From NCBI GenBank assembly GCA_002371315.1, contig DFHL01000043.1, positions 1-29,985 of the forward strand: DNA of 29,985 bases. Direction: 5' to 3'. This document shows, piece by piece, positions 1 to 6,070 of this stretch (its first letter is position 1; the number at the start of each line of letters is the position of its first letter). The notes below the pieces were generated by a model. It saw only the letters and a program-made list of their open reading frames with translations, was not told the origin of the DNA and did no database searches. Position numbers and translations under genes: made by a program. The DNA is from Bacteroidales bacterium UBA3724 (GTDB lineage Bacteria; Bacteroidota; Bacteroidia; Bacteroidales; P3).

Positions 1-291
1 ACCACTGGCGTTGACGTCCAGACCGCCTGCGACAGCTACACCTGGCACGGTACCACCTACACTGCCTCAACCAACGCGCCTACCTACACGACCACCAACG
101 CCGCCGGTTGTGACAGCACTGTCACTCTTAACCTGACTATCAATACCAGCACCACTGGCGTTGACGTCCAGACCGCCTGCGATGAGTTCACCTGGATTAA
201 CAATGTGACCTATACCGCTTCTAATGATACGGCAACATACGTCCTTACCAATGCCGCCGGCTGCGACAGCACCGTCACACTCAATCTGACG
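1..291 (+). repeat. In-frame 150-bp tandem coding repeat
   Basis: The 32 bases at 1-32 recur exactly at 151-182, so the period is 150 bp (50 codons). The second unit diverges after that and a third, weaker unit runs to about 447. The repeats encode the TTGVDVQTACD...GCDSTVTLNLT modules of the surface protein, and the array probably continues upstream of the window. Confidence 0.85.
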
Positions 292-981
292 GTTAACTAC
301 TCGAGCTACAGTTATGACACCGTCCTGACGAGCGGCTCCTTCACTTGGATAGATGGAAACACCTATACCGTGGGCGATACCACCGTCACATTCGTCACCA
401 CCAATGTCGCAGGATGCGACAGCATAATGTCGATCCACATCGTCATTGTCGACGACAAGCCGGTACCGCAGATCGTGTCCTATGACAACCTCGAGATGAG
501 GGTTATCCACAACTACGATACTATCTATGTTGACTACGATGCTTACCAGTGGTATCGCAATGGCGAGCCTATCGAGGGAGCTACCGAGGATTACTTCAAG
601 AACGAGGACGAGTCGCCGCTCGATGGCTGCTACTATGTTATGGTTCCCATCGACGCTGAAGGTACGAACTGGGTAATGTCCAATGTCCTTTGCTTCAATA
701 ATGAGGGCATCGACGAAGTTGAGCAAAACGAAGTGTCGCTCACCGTATCCCCCAATCCCGTGCGCCGCGGTCATACGCTCCGAATCGAGACTTCGCTCAA
801 GGAAGAGCAGCTCTATGGCGCCAAACTTGAGGTCTACGACATCCTTGGCGTCAAGATGTACGAACAGACAATGGCTCAGCCCGTCCATCTGCTGAATGCC
901 GACTTCCCCAGTGGCTCGTACGTTGTACGTGTCCGCACGGAGAAAGGTATAGTGTCTGTCAAGAGATTCGTGGTTAAATAA
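1..981 (+). CDS. T9SS type A sorting-domain surface protein, 3' part (5' end outside window)
   Basis: Frame 1 is open from the first base to the TAA at 979-981, giving 326 residues of a protein that begins upstream; an internal ATG at 205 is not the start. Residues 1-50, 51-99 and about 100-149 are three copies of a Thr-rich module with the signatures TACDxxTW, TYT and AGCDSTVTLNLT; the third copy is diverged. A spacer domain follows, then a C-terminal sorting domain (about residues 245-326) with the SPNP motif near residue 250, a LEVYDILG-like strand and the usual VSVKRFVVK-type basic end. Such domains direct export across the outer membrane by the type IX system, with anchoring to the cell surface or release. 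The Thr/Cys modules are common in giant Bacteroidetes adhesin-like proteins; the ligand is unknown. A strong terminator follows at 1020. The family call is firm, the function is not. Confidence 0.88.
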   Translation, partial: TTGVDVQTACDSYTWHGTTYTASTNAPTYTTTNAAGCDSTVTLNLTINTSTTGVDVQTACDEFTWINNVTYTASNDTATYVLTNAAGCDSTVTLNLTVNYSSYSYDTVLTSGSFTWIDGNTYTVGDTTVTFVTTNVAGCDSIMSIHIVIVDDKPVPQIVSYDNLEMRVIHNYDTIYVDYDAYQWYRNGEPIEGATEDYFKNEDESPLDGCYYVMVPIDAEGTNWVMSNVLCFNNEGIDEVEQNEVSLTVSPNPVRRGHTLRIETSLKEEQLYGAKLEVYDILGVKMYEQTMAQPVHLLNADFPSGSYVVRVRTEKGIVSVKRFVVK

Positions 982-1019
982 CAGACTCGAAACATCCCTT
1001 CATTGGGAACTCTATCTCC

Positions 1020-1057
1020 AGTCCCTGCTGCCGAAACGACAGCAGGGACTTTTGTTT
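1020..1057 (+). terminator. Rho-independent terminator of the surface protein gene
   Basis: A perfect 11-bp stem (AGTCCCTGCTG at 1020-1030 with CAGCAGGGACT at 1040-1050) has a 9-nt loop and is followed by TTTGTTTG. It lies 38 bases after the stop codon. Confidence 0.88.
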
Positions 1058-1101
1058 GTCGCATAATGCTTGCAACAGGGCGGCACAATTATTCGGGCAG
1101 T

Positions 1102-1134
1102 TTTGCCTTAAATCAATTATTTTGTGTAGCTTTG
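1102..1134 (+). promoter_or_regulatory. Bacteroidetes promoter for the CPBP protease gene
   Basis: A TTTG at 1102-1105 and TAGCTTTG at 1127-1134 fit the Bacteroidetes primary sigma consensus (TTTG, then TAnnTTTG) with a 21-nt spacer. Transcription would begin near 1139, leaving a leader of about 98 nt before the ATG at 1237. Confidence 0.75.
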
Positions 1135-1236
1135 CAAAATCCCAACAGATAATCTTGTTCGGCTTTTCTATTGATGGACAATGAAATACGGATTATTGTC
1201 GTAGGATGTGAATCTGCTTAATAAAGTAAATGAAAT

Positions 1237-2115
1237 ATGAAACAGTTTTTTGAAAATACAAGACCGGGTGGACAACTGTTGGCGTTGATGCTGATTTTTG
1301 TCCTATTGTTTATATTTGCCAACGGCGCTCTTGTCATTCCCTTTTTGGTATCGAAAACGTTGCCCGATATGCTGTTAATGCAGGCGGTTGCGCAGCTGTT
1401 GATGTTTGGCGGCACGGCAGTTGTTTTTGCCTGGATGTTCTATGGACGCCCGTTGCATTATTTGCGTATGGGAGGTTGCGACAGGCTGCCGGTCAAAGTA
1501 TTTGTCTCGTTCATTATCCTTCTGCTCCTGTTGCCGCTGTCGGACTGGCTCACGCGGCTCAACGACGCAATGCACCTGCCGCAGTCGATGTCGGCCTTGG
1601 AGACAATGTTGCGCGAAATGGGTGAGAGGTCGCAAGCTATGGTTGAGGCTTTCCTGATGCGCGAAGGCATCGGTGCCCTGGTCGCCAATCTGCTTGTCCT
1701 GGCACTTGTGCCAGCGATTTGCGAGGAACTGCTGTTTCGCGGAGCTCTGCAGCAGCTGATGGTGCGCTGCCTTGGTGGTCGCCACCATTGGGCCATCATT
1801 ATAACGGCGGCGGTCTTCTCGTTGTTCCACTTTGAGTTGTTCGCTTTCCTGCCGCGTTTTATGCTTGGCATCGCGCTGGGCTATCTGTTCCACTATGGCG
1901 GTTCGCTGTGGGTCAACGCCACGGCCCACTTTGCCAACAACGCCATTGTCGTTATTCTGTATTATCTTGCGCAGAAAGGCTTGGTCGATATCGAGACGGC
2001 CGAAAGCATCAACGCGCCGTGGTATCTGGCCGTGGCAGGCCTGGCAGTCGCAGCGGTCCTGTTTTGGCTGACGTTTTTAAGGTCGAAATCTGCAAAAACC
2101 GAGACAGCCGAATAG
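1237..2115 (+). CDS. CPBP family intramembrane glutamic endopeptidase (CAAX/Abi type)
   Basis: This 292-residue polytopic membrane protein has the hallmark motifs of the CPBP (CAAX protease and bacteriocin-processing, PF02517) family. EELLFR starts with E163-E164 and ends at R168, a histidine follows at H198 (SLFHF), and the HxxxN motif is H231-N235 (HFANN). At least six hydrophobic segments are visible: around 13-38, 48-67, 88-101, 145-161, 181-220 and 265-281. Known members are Rce1-like proteases or bacteriocin-immunity and processing proteins, and all three active-site motifs are intact here. It has its own promoter at 1102 and no obvious operon partner, so the natural substrate cannot be inferred. 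The ATG at 1237 is preferred because the N-terminal membrane segment follows directly. Confidence 0.9.
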   Translation: MKQFFENTRPGGQLLALMLIFVLLFIFANGALVIPFLVSKTLPDMLLMQAVAQLLMFGGTAVVFAWMFYGRPLHYLRMGGCDRLPVKVFVSFIILLLLLPLSDWLTRLNDAMHLPQSMSALETMLREMGERSQAMVEAFLMREGIGALVANLLVLALVPAICEELLFRGALQQLMVRCLGGRHHWAIIITAAVFSLFHFELFAFLPRFMLGIALGYLFHYGGSLWVNATAHFANNAIVVILYYLAQKGLVDIETAESINAPWYLAVAGLAVAAVLFWLTFLRSKSAKTETAE

Positions 2116-2243
2116 GCAAAACCGATCCGTATGGCCGTATGCAGGCATCGGAGGGGCGGAAAATCTTTTTGATGCAATATGCTGTATGATAAACAATTGT
2201 GGAATATTGTGACAACAGGTGACTATATTTTTTTCAAAAAATC

Positions 2244-2273
2244 ATTGTGTATCAAAAAAAAATAGTAATTTTG
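2244..2273 (+). promoter_or_regulatory. Bacteroidetes promoter for the HU gene
   Basis: ATTG at 2244-2247 and TAATTTTG at 2266-2273 with an 18-nt spacer match the phylum's promoter pattern. The region is very AT-rich. The leader to the HU start at 2317 would be about 40 nt. Confidence 0.7.
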
Positions 2274-2316
2274 CAATCTGTATTCTTGAAACGAAAAGAT
2301 AAAAATATTTATAGAT

Positions 2317-2601
2317 ATGACTAAGGCAGAAGTAGTTAATGAAATTGCCCAGAAAACGGGCATCGAAAAAATCGCCATTATGACCATCGTCGAAGAACTT
2401 ATGACGGTCATTAAAGGTTCCCTTACCGAAGGTGAGAATGTTTATCTGCGTGGCTTCGGCAGCTTCATCGTCCGCAAGAGAGCAGAAAAGACGGGTCGCA
2501 ACATCTCGAAGAACACCACCGTCATCATCCCCGCTCACAATATCCCGGCTTTCAAGCCCGCCAAGAGCTTTATGGCTGATGTCAAAAACAGTACGAAATA
2601 A
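2317..2601 (+). CDS. HU family DNA-binding protein
   Basis: This 94-residue protein has the typical size and layout of the HU/IHF family: an N-terminal helical dimerisation region (MTKAEVVNEIAQKTGI), the central GFGSF turn at about residues 46-50, and a basic DNA-binding arm (RKRAEKTGRNISKN...) closing with PAFKPAKSF. HU bends and compacts DNA as a dimer. The gene has its own promoter and is followed after 19 bases by a 29-residue basic protein, then a terminator and RNase E/G. From memory, this neighbourhood is common in Bacteroidales. Nothing unusual is seen in the sequence. Confidence 0.95.
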   Translation: MTKAEVVNEIAQKTGIEKIAIMTIVEELMTVIKGSLTEGENVYLRGFGSFIVRKRAEKTGRNISKNTTVIIPAHNIPAFKPAKSFMADVKNSTK

Positions 2602-2620
2602 CTTTAAAAATTAAATAATT

Positions 2621-2710
2621 ATGCCAAACGGTAAAAAACACAAGAGACATAAAATGTCAACGCACAAGCGTAAAAAACGCCTGCGCAAGAACAGACATAA
2701 GAAGAAATAA
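2621..2710 (+). CDS. 29-aa basic AURKAIP1/COX24-domain protein (bS22/mS38-like)
   Basis: A 30-codon ORF starts ATGCCAAACGGT and stops with TAA at 2708-2710. The product is almost entirely Lys, Arg and His; its core is KHKRHKMSTHKRKKRL followed by RKNRHKKK. This matches the AURKAIP1/COX24 (PF08213) signature seen in mitochondrial mS38, in the mycobacterial ribosomal mini-protein bS22, and in very short proteins annotated across Bacteroidetes. A role on the small ribosomal subunit is inferred by homology. It lies 19 bases after HU in the same direction and before a strong terminator, so the two are probably co-transcribed. Confidence 0.85.
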   Translation: MPNGKKHKRHKMSTHKRKKRLRKNRHKKK

Positions 2711-2751
2711 GCCTGCATAAGGTATTTCTTCTTACGACATCTAACTAAACC

Positions 2752-2802
2752 AAAAAACAAATTACACAGCATCTTTCGATGTTGTTGTAATTTGTTTTTT
2801 TG
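2752..2802 (+). terminator. Long terminator hairpin after HU and the mini-protein
   Basis: AAAAAACAAATTACA (2752-2766) pairs perfectly over 15 bp with 2786-2800. An inner 7-bp stem (2767-2773 with 2778-2784, one G-T pair) and a TTTC loop complete a hairpin of about 22 bp. The 3' arm ends in a T-run. The A-rich left arm means it could also act on the opposite strand. Confidence 0.85.
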
Positions 2803-2843
2803 TTACTCAAACAACTGATTCACCACGAGAGACACTAAATTGA

Positions 2844-4397
2844 ATGGAAAAAGAACTGATAATATCGGCTTCCGCTGACGAGGTGCAAGTGGCACTGCTT
2901 GAGGACAAGCAGTTGGTGGAGCTGCACAAAGAAAAGAACAACAGCCATTTCGCCGTTGGCGACATAGTGCTGGGCAAGGTCCGCAAGATTATGCCGGGAC
3001 TGAATGCCGCCTTTGTCGACCTCAACGACGAGAAGGATGGGTTTCTCCACTACATCGACCTTGGGCCGACCTACAACTCGTTCGAAAAATACCTGCGTCT
3101 GGCAATGAATGGCGACGCAAGTGTCAAGACGCTGAAAAACTTCACTATCGAACCGGTCTTCGGCAAGACCGGCAACCTTTCAAACACGCTGAAAGTGGGG
3201 CAGTACCTGCTCGCCAAAATCGACAAGGAGCCAATCTCGACCAAGGGTCCGAAGCTTTCGGGCGATGTGTCGTTTGCGGGCCGCTACCTGGTGCTGGTGC
3301 CCTTCTCGAACAAGATATCCATATCCCAGAAAATCAAAGGCAGCGAAGAGCGCAACCGTCTGCGCCGCCTGATTCAAAGCATCCGTCCCGAGAACTTTGG
3401 CCTCATAGTGCGAACCGTCGCCGAGGGCAAGTCGGTGGCCGACCTCGACGCCGACCTGCGGTCGCTGATGGACAAGTGGGAGCAGATGACCACCAAGCTG
3501 CGGAAAGTCACAGGCCCACAAGTGATTGAGTCCGAACTCGGTGTCGCCTCGGTGCTGCTGCGCGACGTGCTCAACGACGACTTCAACACCATCTATTGCG
3601 ACAATGAGGCTATGTGCAACGAGATGCGCGATTACCTGCGCACCATTGCCCCCGACAAGGTCGACATCGTCAAGCACTACAAGATGAGCACGCCCATCTT
3701 CGAACAATTCGGCGTGCAGCGCGACATACGCCGCGCCTTTGGCAAGATAGTGACCATACGCTCAGGTATTTACCTCTATATCGAACACACCGAGGCTATG
3801 CACGTCATCGACGTCAACAGCGGCAACCACATCAAGGCCGGCACGGGCCAGGAGGATACTGCCCTGCAGGTAAACATCGAATCGGCCAAGGAGATAGCGC
3901 GTCAGCTGCGCCTGCGCGATATGGGCGGCATTGTGATCGTCGATTTCGTCGATATGCAGAAGGCCGAACATCGCAAGGAACTGTTCGACGTGATGACGGC
4001 CGAAATGAAGAAAGACAAGGCCCGCCATACAATCCTGCCGCTCAGCAAGTTCGGCCTGATGCAGATAACGCGCCACCGCGTGCGGCCGGCCATTGAGGTC
4101 GACGTGCAGGAAAAATGCCCCTTCTGCGAAGGCACCGGCACCATCAAGTCGAGCCTGACAGTGGTCGACGACATCGAGTCGAACCTGCGCTACCTCGGAA
4201 TGTCGCAGCACGAGAGCAAGCTGACCATCTTGGCGCACCCCTACATACAGGCCTACCTGACGCAGGGCTTCTTCAAGTCGATACGCCGCCAGTGGCAGCG
4301 TAAATACCATATCAGGCTGAGCATCAAACCGATGGAAAGCCTCAGTCTGCTGGAATACAAGTTCCTTAACAGCAGCGACGAGGAAATATCGCTGTAG
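2844..4397 (+). CDS. rng: Rne/Rng family ribonuclease (RNase E/G)
   Basis: The 517-residue length is close to RNase G (CafA) and lacks the long scaffold tail of E. coli RNase E. An S1-like domain lies near residues 36-130. The catalytic DNase I-like region contains HVIDVNSGNHIKAG with metal-ligand D323, and RLRDMGGIVIVDFVDM with D367. The CPFC zinc-link motif is at C425/C428, followed by EGTGT. These match the Mg-binding aspartates and Zn-link cysteines known for the family. The enzyme makes endonucleolytic cuts in rRNA precursors and mRNA. No good promoter is seen in the 41 bases after the preceding terminator, so expression may come from partial readthrough or an unrecognised promoter. A terminator follows immediately. 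Confidence 0.95.
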   Translation: MEKELIISASADEVQVALLEDKQLVELHKEKNNSHFAVGDIVLGKVRKIMPGLNAAFVDLNDEKDGFLHYIDLGPTYNSFEKYLRLAMNGDASVKTLKNFTIEPVFGKTGNLSNTLKVGQYLLAKIDKEPISTKGPKLSGDVSFAGRYLVLVPFSNKISISQKIKGSEERNRLRRLIQSIRPENFGLIVRTVAEGKSVADLDADLRSLMDKWEQMTTKLRKVTGPQVIESELGVASVLLRDVLNDDFNTIYCDNEAMCNEMRDYLRTIAPDKVDIVKHYKMSTPIFEQFGVQRDIRRAFGKIVTIRSGIYLYIEHTEAMHVIDVNSGNHIKAGTGQEDTALQVNIESAKEIARQLRLRDMGGIVIVDFVDMQKAEHRKELFDVMTAEMKKDKARHTILPLSKFGLMQITRHRVRPAIEVDVQEKCPFCEGTGTIKSSLTVVDDIESNLRYLGMSQHESKLTILAHPYIQAYLTQGFFKSIRRQWQRKYHIRLSIKPMESLSLLEYKFLNSSDEEISL

Positions 4398-4420
4398 GCA
4401 ACCCAACGGTCCTGAAAGAA

Positions 4421-4457
4421 AAAAAGGCGTCCCGACACAATAAAGGACGCCTTTTTG
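4421..4457 (+). terminator. Terminator between the RNase G and GH25 genes
   Basis: AAAAAGGCGTCC (4421-4432) pairs perfectly over 12 bp with 4445-4456, around a 12-nt loop, and the 3' arm ends in five Ts. Its A/T symmetry would let it work in both directions. Confidence 0.88.
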
Positions 4458-4474
4458 CGTATTTGTGACATCTT

Positions 4475-5254
4475 ATGAAACGATTGCCCGTCATCATAGC
4501 CGCACTTCTCCTGCTGATGCCTGCGATGCTGAAAGCGCAGGCCGGCATTGACGTTTCCCGTTTTCAGGACAGCATCAACTGGAAGCGTGTGGCGAAACAC
4601 TCGAAGGTCGAGTTTGCCTACATCAAGGCCACCGAGGGCGCCAGCATCACCGACCCGATGTACAAATACAACGTCAAGAAGGCCCGCGAAGCCGGCCTGC
4701 TGGTGGGCAGCTATCACGTCTACAGCAGCCGGACGACTGCCTATCAGCAGTTTGCCAATTTCAAGAAGGCCCTCGGCAAGACCAAGCAGGACCTTGTGCC
4801 GGTGCTCGACATCGAGGCCACGCACTGCCACAAACTCTATATGAAGCGCGTCGACAAACTGCTGGAACTGATGGAGAAAGAATACGGCGCCAAGCCGATG
4901 ATCTATACCAGCGAGAAACTGTACAAGACGCACTTCAACATCAAGAAATACAAGAAGTACCATTTCTTCATCGCCAACTACAAGCGCGAGCCTGCCGTGG
5001 CCTACACCCTGTGGCAGTACACGCAGCACGGCAAGCTGAAAGGCATAGCCGGCTTTGTCGACCTGTCGAAATTCAACAGGAAGTACACTGTCGAGAACAT
5101 CAAAATCAAGAAGAAAGCCGTCGAAGCCGAACCCGCCGAAAAGCCGTCGCAAACCAATCAGCCCGCCAAGGCTGCGACGGCGCAGGGGCAGGCCGACGCC
5201 AAACCCGCTGCCAAGCCGGTATCCAAACCCGCCGCCACGCCGGCCGCCAAATAG
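4475..5254 (+). CDS. Secreted GH25 family lysozyme-like protein
   Basis: This 259-residue protein begins with a signal peptide (MKRLPVIIAALLLLMPAMLKAQ). A GH25 (Cpl-1/cellosyl type muramidase) fold follows, with all four conserved acidic positions visible: D26 (GIDVSRFQ), D112 and E114 (PVLDIEATH), and D196 (GFVDLSKF). Other family marks are FAYIKATEG, GLLVGSYHVY and LWQYT. The enzyme should cut the MurNAc-GlcNAc bond of peptidoglycan in the periplasm or outside the cell. From about residue 225 the tail is a low-complexity Ala/Lys/Pro stretch (AKPAAKPVSKPAATPAAK type), perhaps wall-binding or a linker. The ATG lies only 18 bases after the terminator T-run. No standard promoter is visible, so its control is unclear. 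Confidence 0.9.
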   Translation: MKRLPVIIAALLLLMPAMLKAQAGIDVSRFQDSINWKRVAKHSKVEFAYIKATEGASITDPMYKYNVKKAREAGLLVGSYHVYSSRTTAYQQFANFKKALGKTKQDLVPVLDIEATHCHKLYMKRVDKLLELMEKEYGAKPMIYTSEKLYKTHFNIKKYKKYHFFIANYKREPAVAYTLWQYTQHGKLKGIAGFVDLSKFNRKYTVENIKIKKKAVEAEPAEKPSQTNQPAKAATAQGQADAKPAAKPVSKPAATPAAK

Positions 5255-5284
5255 CCGCAGCCCTGCATATTCTGTTTGTCCGCT

Positions 5285-5402
5285 GGCGCCGCCACCATCG
5301 TCCACATTTTCATAGATTTGCCTGCAGCCCGCATCCTCTTCCTGACAACGCGCGCCGCCGTCATCGTCCACATTTTCATAGAATTGCCTGTAGCTTGCAT
5401 CC
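5285..5402. repeat. Two-copy 66-bp tandem repeat with a degenerate third copy
   Basis: The block at 5285-5336 recurs at 5351-5402 with few changes. The core CATCGTCCACATTTTCATAG is exact in both (5296 and 5362). A weaker third copy (TTGCCCGCGACTTGCA) continues to about 5450. On the minus strand the unit reads as 22 in-frame codons (YENVDD... repeats), but no start, domain or family supports a gene. Confidence 0.8.
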
Positions 5403-5609
5403 CCGTCGCCTGTAACAAGGATTTGCCCGCGACTTGCACCTCCCGTCGCCAGTATCCATAATTTGAAGGCCGTTCTTAACCCCGCCGCCGGCCGCAGCCA
5501 AAAACAGTATCCGCGTCGGGTTCTTTCCACACCCTTTTTGGCTCGCCGCAAGGAGCCCCAGAAGCGGCTCCAGAATGCCGTTTTTCCTTTTAACATTTAA
5601 CATAAAAAC

Positions 5610-5769
5610 TGTTAAATTTAACATAATTTTTGCTCTTTCTTAAAACGCTGGTTTCCAGGCACCAAATACCTACCAAAGTTCACCCAAACTCCTACCAAAC
5701 TCTTACCAAATTTTAAGTTAATGGGCTTTGAGTGGTGTATGGTCAATTTAACATACTTTTTTAGCCCTG
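5610..5769 (+). repeat. Dispersed 11-bp iteron element, copy A
   Basis: A perfect 14-bp palindrome TGTTAAATTTAACA (5610-5623) followed by a T-rich run precedes five consecutive 11-bp units of the form ACCAAAnnnnn at 5661-5715. Seven bases later comes GGGCTTTGA (5723-5731), 32 bases, then GCCCTG (5764-5769). GGGCT and AGCCC can pair and enclose a second AATTTAACATA motif and a T6 run. The same parts in the same order, with identical spacings after the iterons, recur at 15690-15902. I do not know a named family for it. Confidence 0.8.
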
Positions 5770-5966
5770 TACGGGTGGCTGCCGCGAGGGTGAAAAGGCC
5801 GCGGGCGTGGGGTAGGAGAGTGGTGGGTTTGTGCAAAGTGTGGCCGCGAAAGGGAATGCAGAGAATTGGCGTTCGGGATGTGCTGTAAATCAGGCTATTC
5901 GGTGTTTGTGTAGATAATAATATAGAATTTTGTTTAAAAAGAGTCTTCTGTTTCGCAAAAAATCAT

Positions 5967-5974
5967 TAACTTTG
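5967..5974 (+). promoter_or_regulatory. -7 box of the lysine aminomutase operon
   Basis: TAACTTTG fits TAnnTTTG exactly. A good TTTG is not found at the usual distance upstream; TCTG at 5947-5950 is the best candidate. Transcription should start near 5979, about 92 nt before kamD. A weak -33 box often means an activator is needed, which is inference. Confidence 0.65.
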
Positions 5975-5977
5975 CAC

Positions 5978-6031
5978 GTTGTTTCCTACGCTTCAGCCAC
6001 CTGCCAAAATGGTGGCGCGGGCGTATGCAAC
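5978..6031 (+). promoter_or_regulatory. Three-tier hairpin in the kam operon leader
   Basis: Nested pairing is visible: GTTG 5978-5981 with CAAC 6028-6031, TACGC 5987-5991 with GCGTA 6021-6025, and GCCACC 5996-6001 with GGTGGC 6011-6016 around a 9-nt loop. The structure starts at the predicted transcript 5' end. It is too short for a cobalamin or lysine riboswitch and has no T-run, so it may stabilise the mRNA or bind a regulator. Confidence 0.6.
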
Positions 6032-6070
6032 AAGTTGAAAATAAAAAATATACTGATATAAAATTGATTT

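Larger units (their letters stand above)
5255..6070. other. 816-base non-coding stretch between the GH25 and kamD genes
   Basis: I see no convincing gene here. Short ORFs on both strands lack family similarity and overlap repeats. From left to right it holds a 66-bp tandem repeat (5285-5402), a GGAGCC...GGCTCC hairpin (5552-5571), AT-rich palindromes, the first copy of an 11-bp iteron element (5661-5769), a G-rich tail to about 5840, the kam promoter (5967-5974) and its structured leader. Confidence 0.8.

Noticed and set aside
67..888. Long minus-strand ORF opposite the surface protein
   Set aside because: It mirrors the repeat-rich sense frame, has no recognisable domain, and the plus strand has clear sorting-domain and repeat motifs.
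5574..5585. 12-base inverted match (AATGCCGTTTTT) to 29909-29920
   Set aside because: It is short and low in complexity; flanking sequence does not extend the match, so a shared repeat cannot be supported from this window.
4253..5596. 447-codon minus ORF with Gly/Val-rich and YENVDD repeats
   Set aside because: It overlaps RNase G and the GH25 gene in antisense; its repeats are the antisense reading of the 66-bp DNA repeat and the GH25 low-complexity tail.
5661..5715. Possible CRISPR array in the 11-bp units
   Set aside because: Units are contiguous and far too short, with no spacer/repeat alternation and no cas genes.
5618..5836. 72-codon minus ORF over iteron element copy A
   Set aside because: Its VWVNF-like segment is the translation of the 11-bp repeats; no start or codon evidence supports a gene.
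5975..6070. Cobalamin or lysine riboswitch in the kamD leader
   Set aside because: The leader is under 100 nt and has no B12-box-like or L-box core; only a simple nested hairpin is seen.
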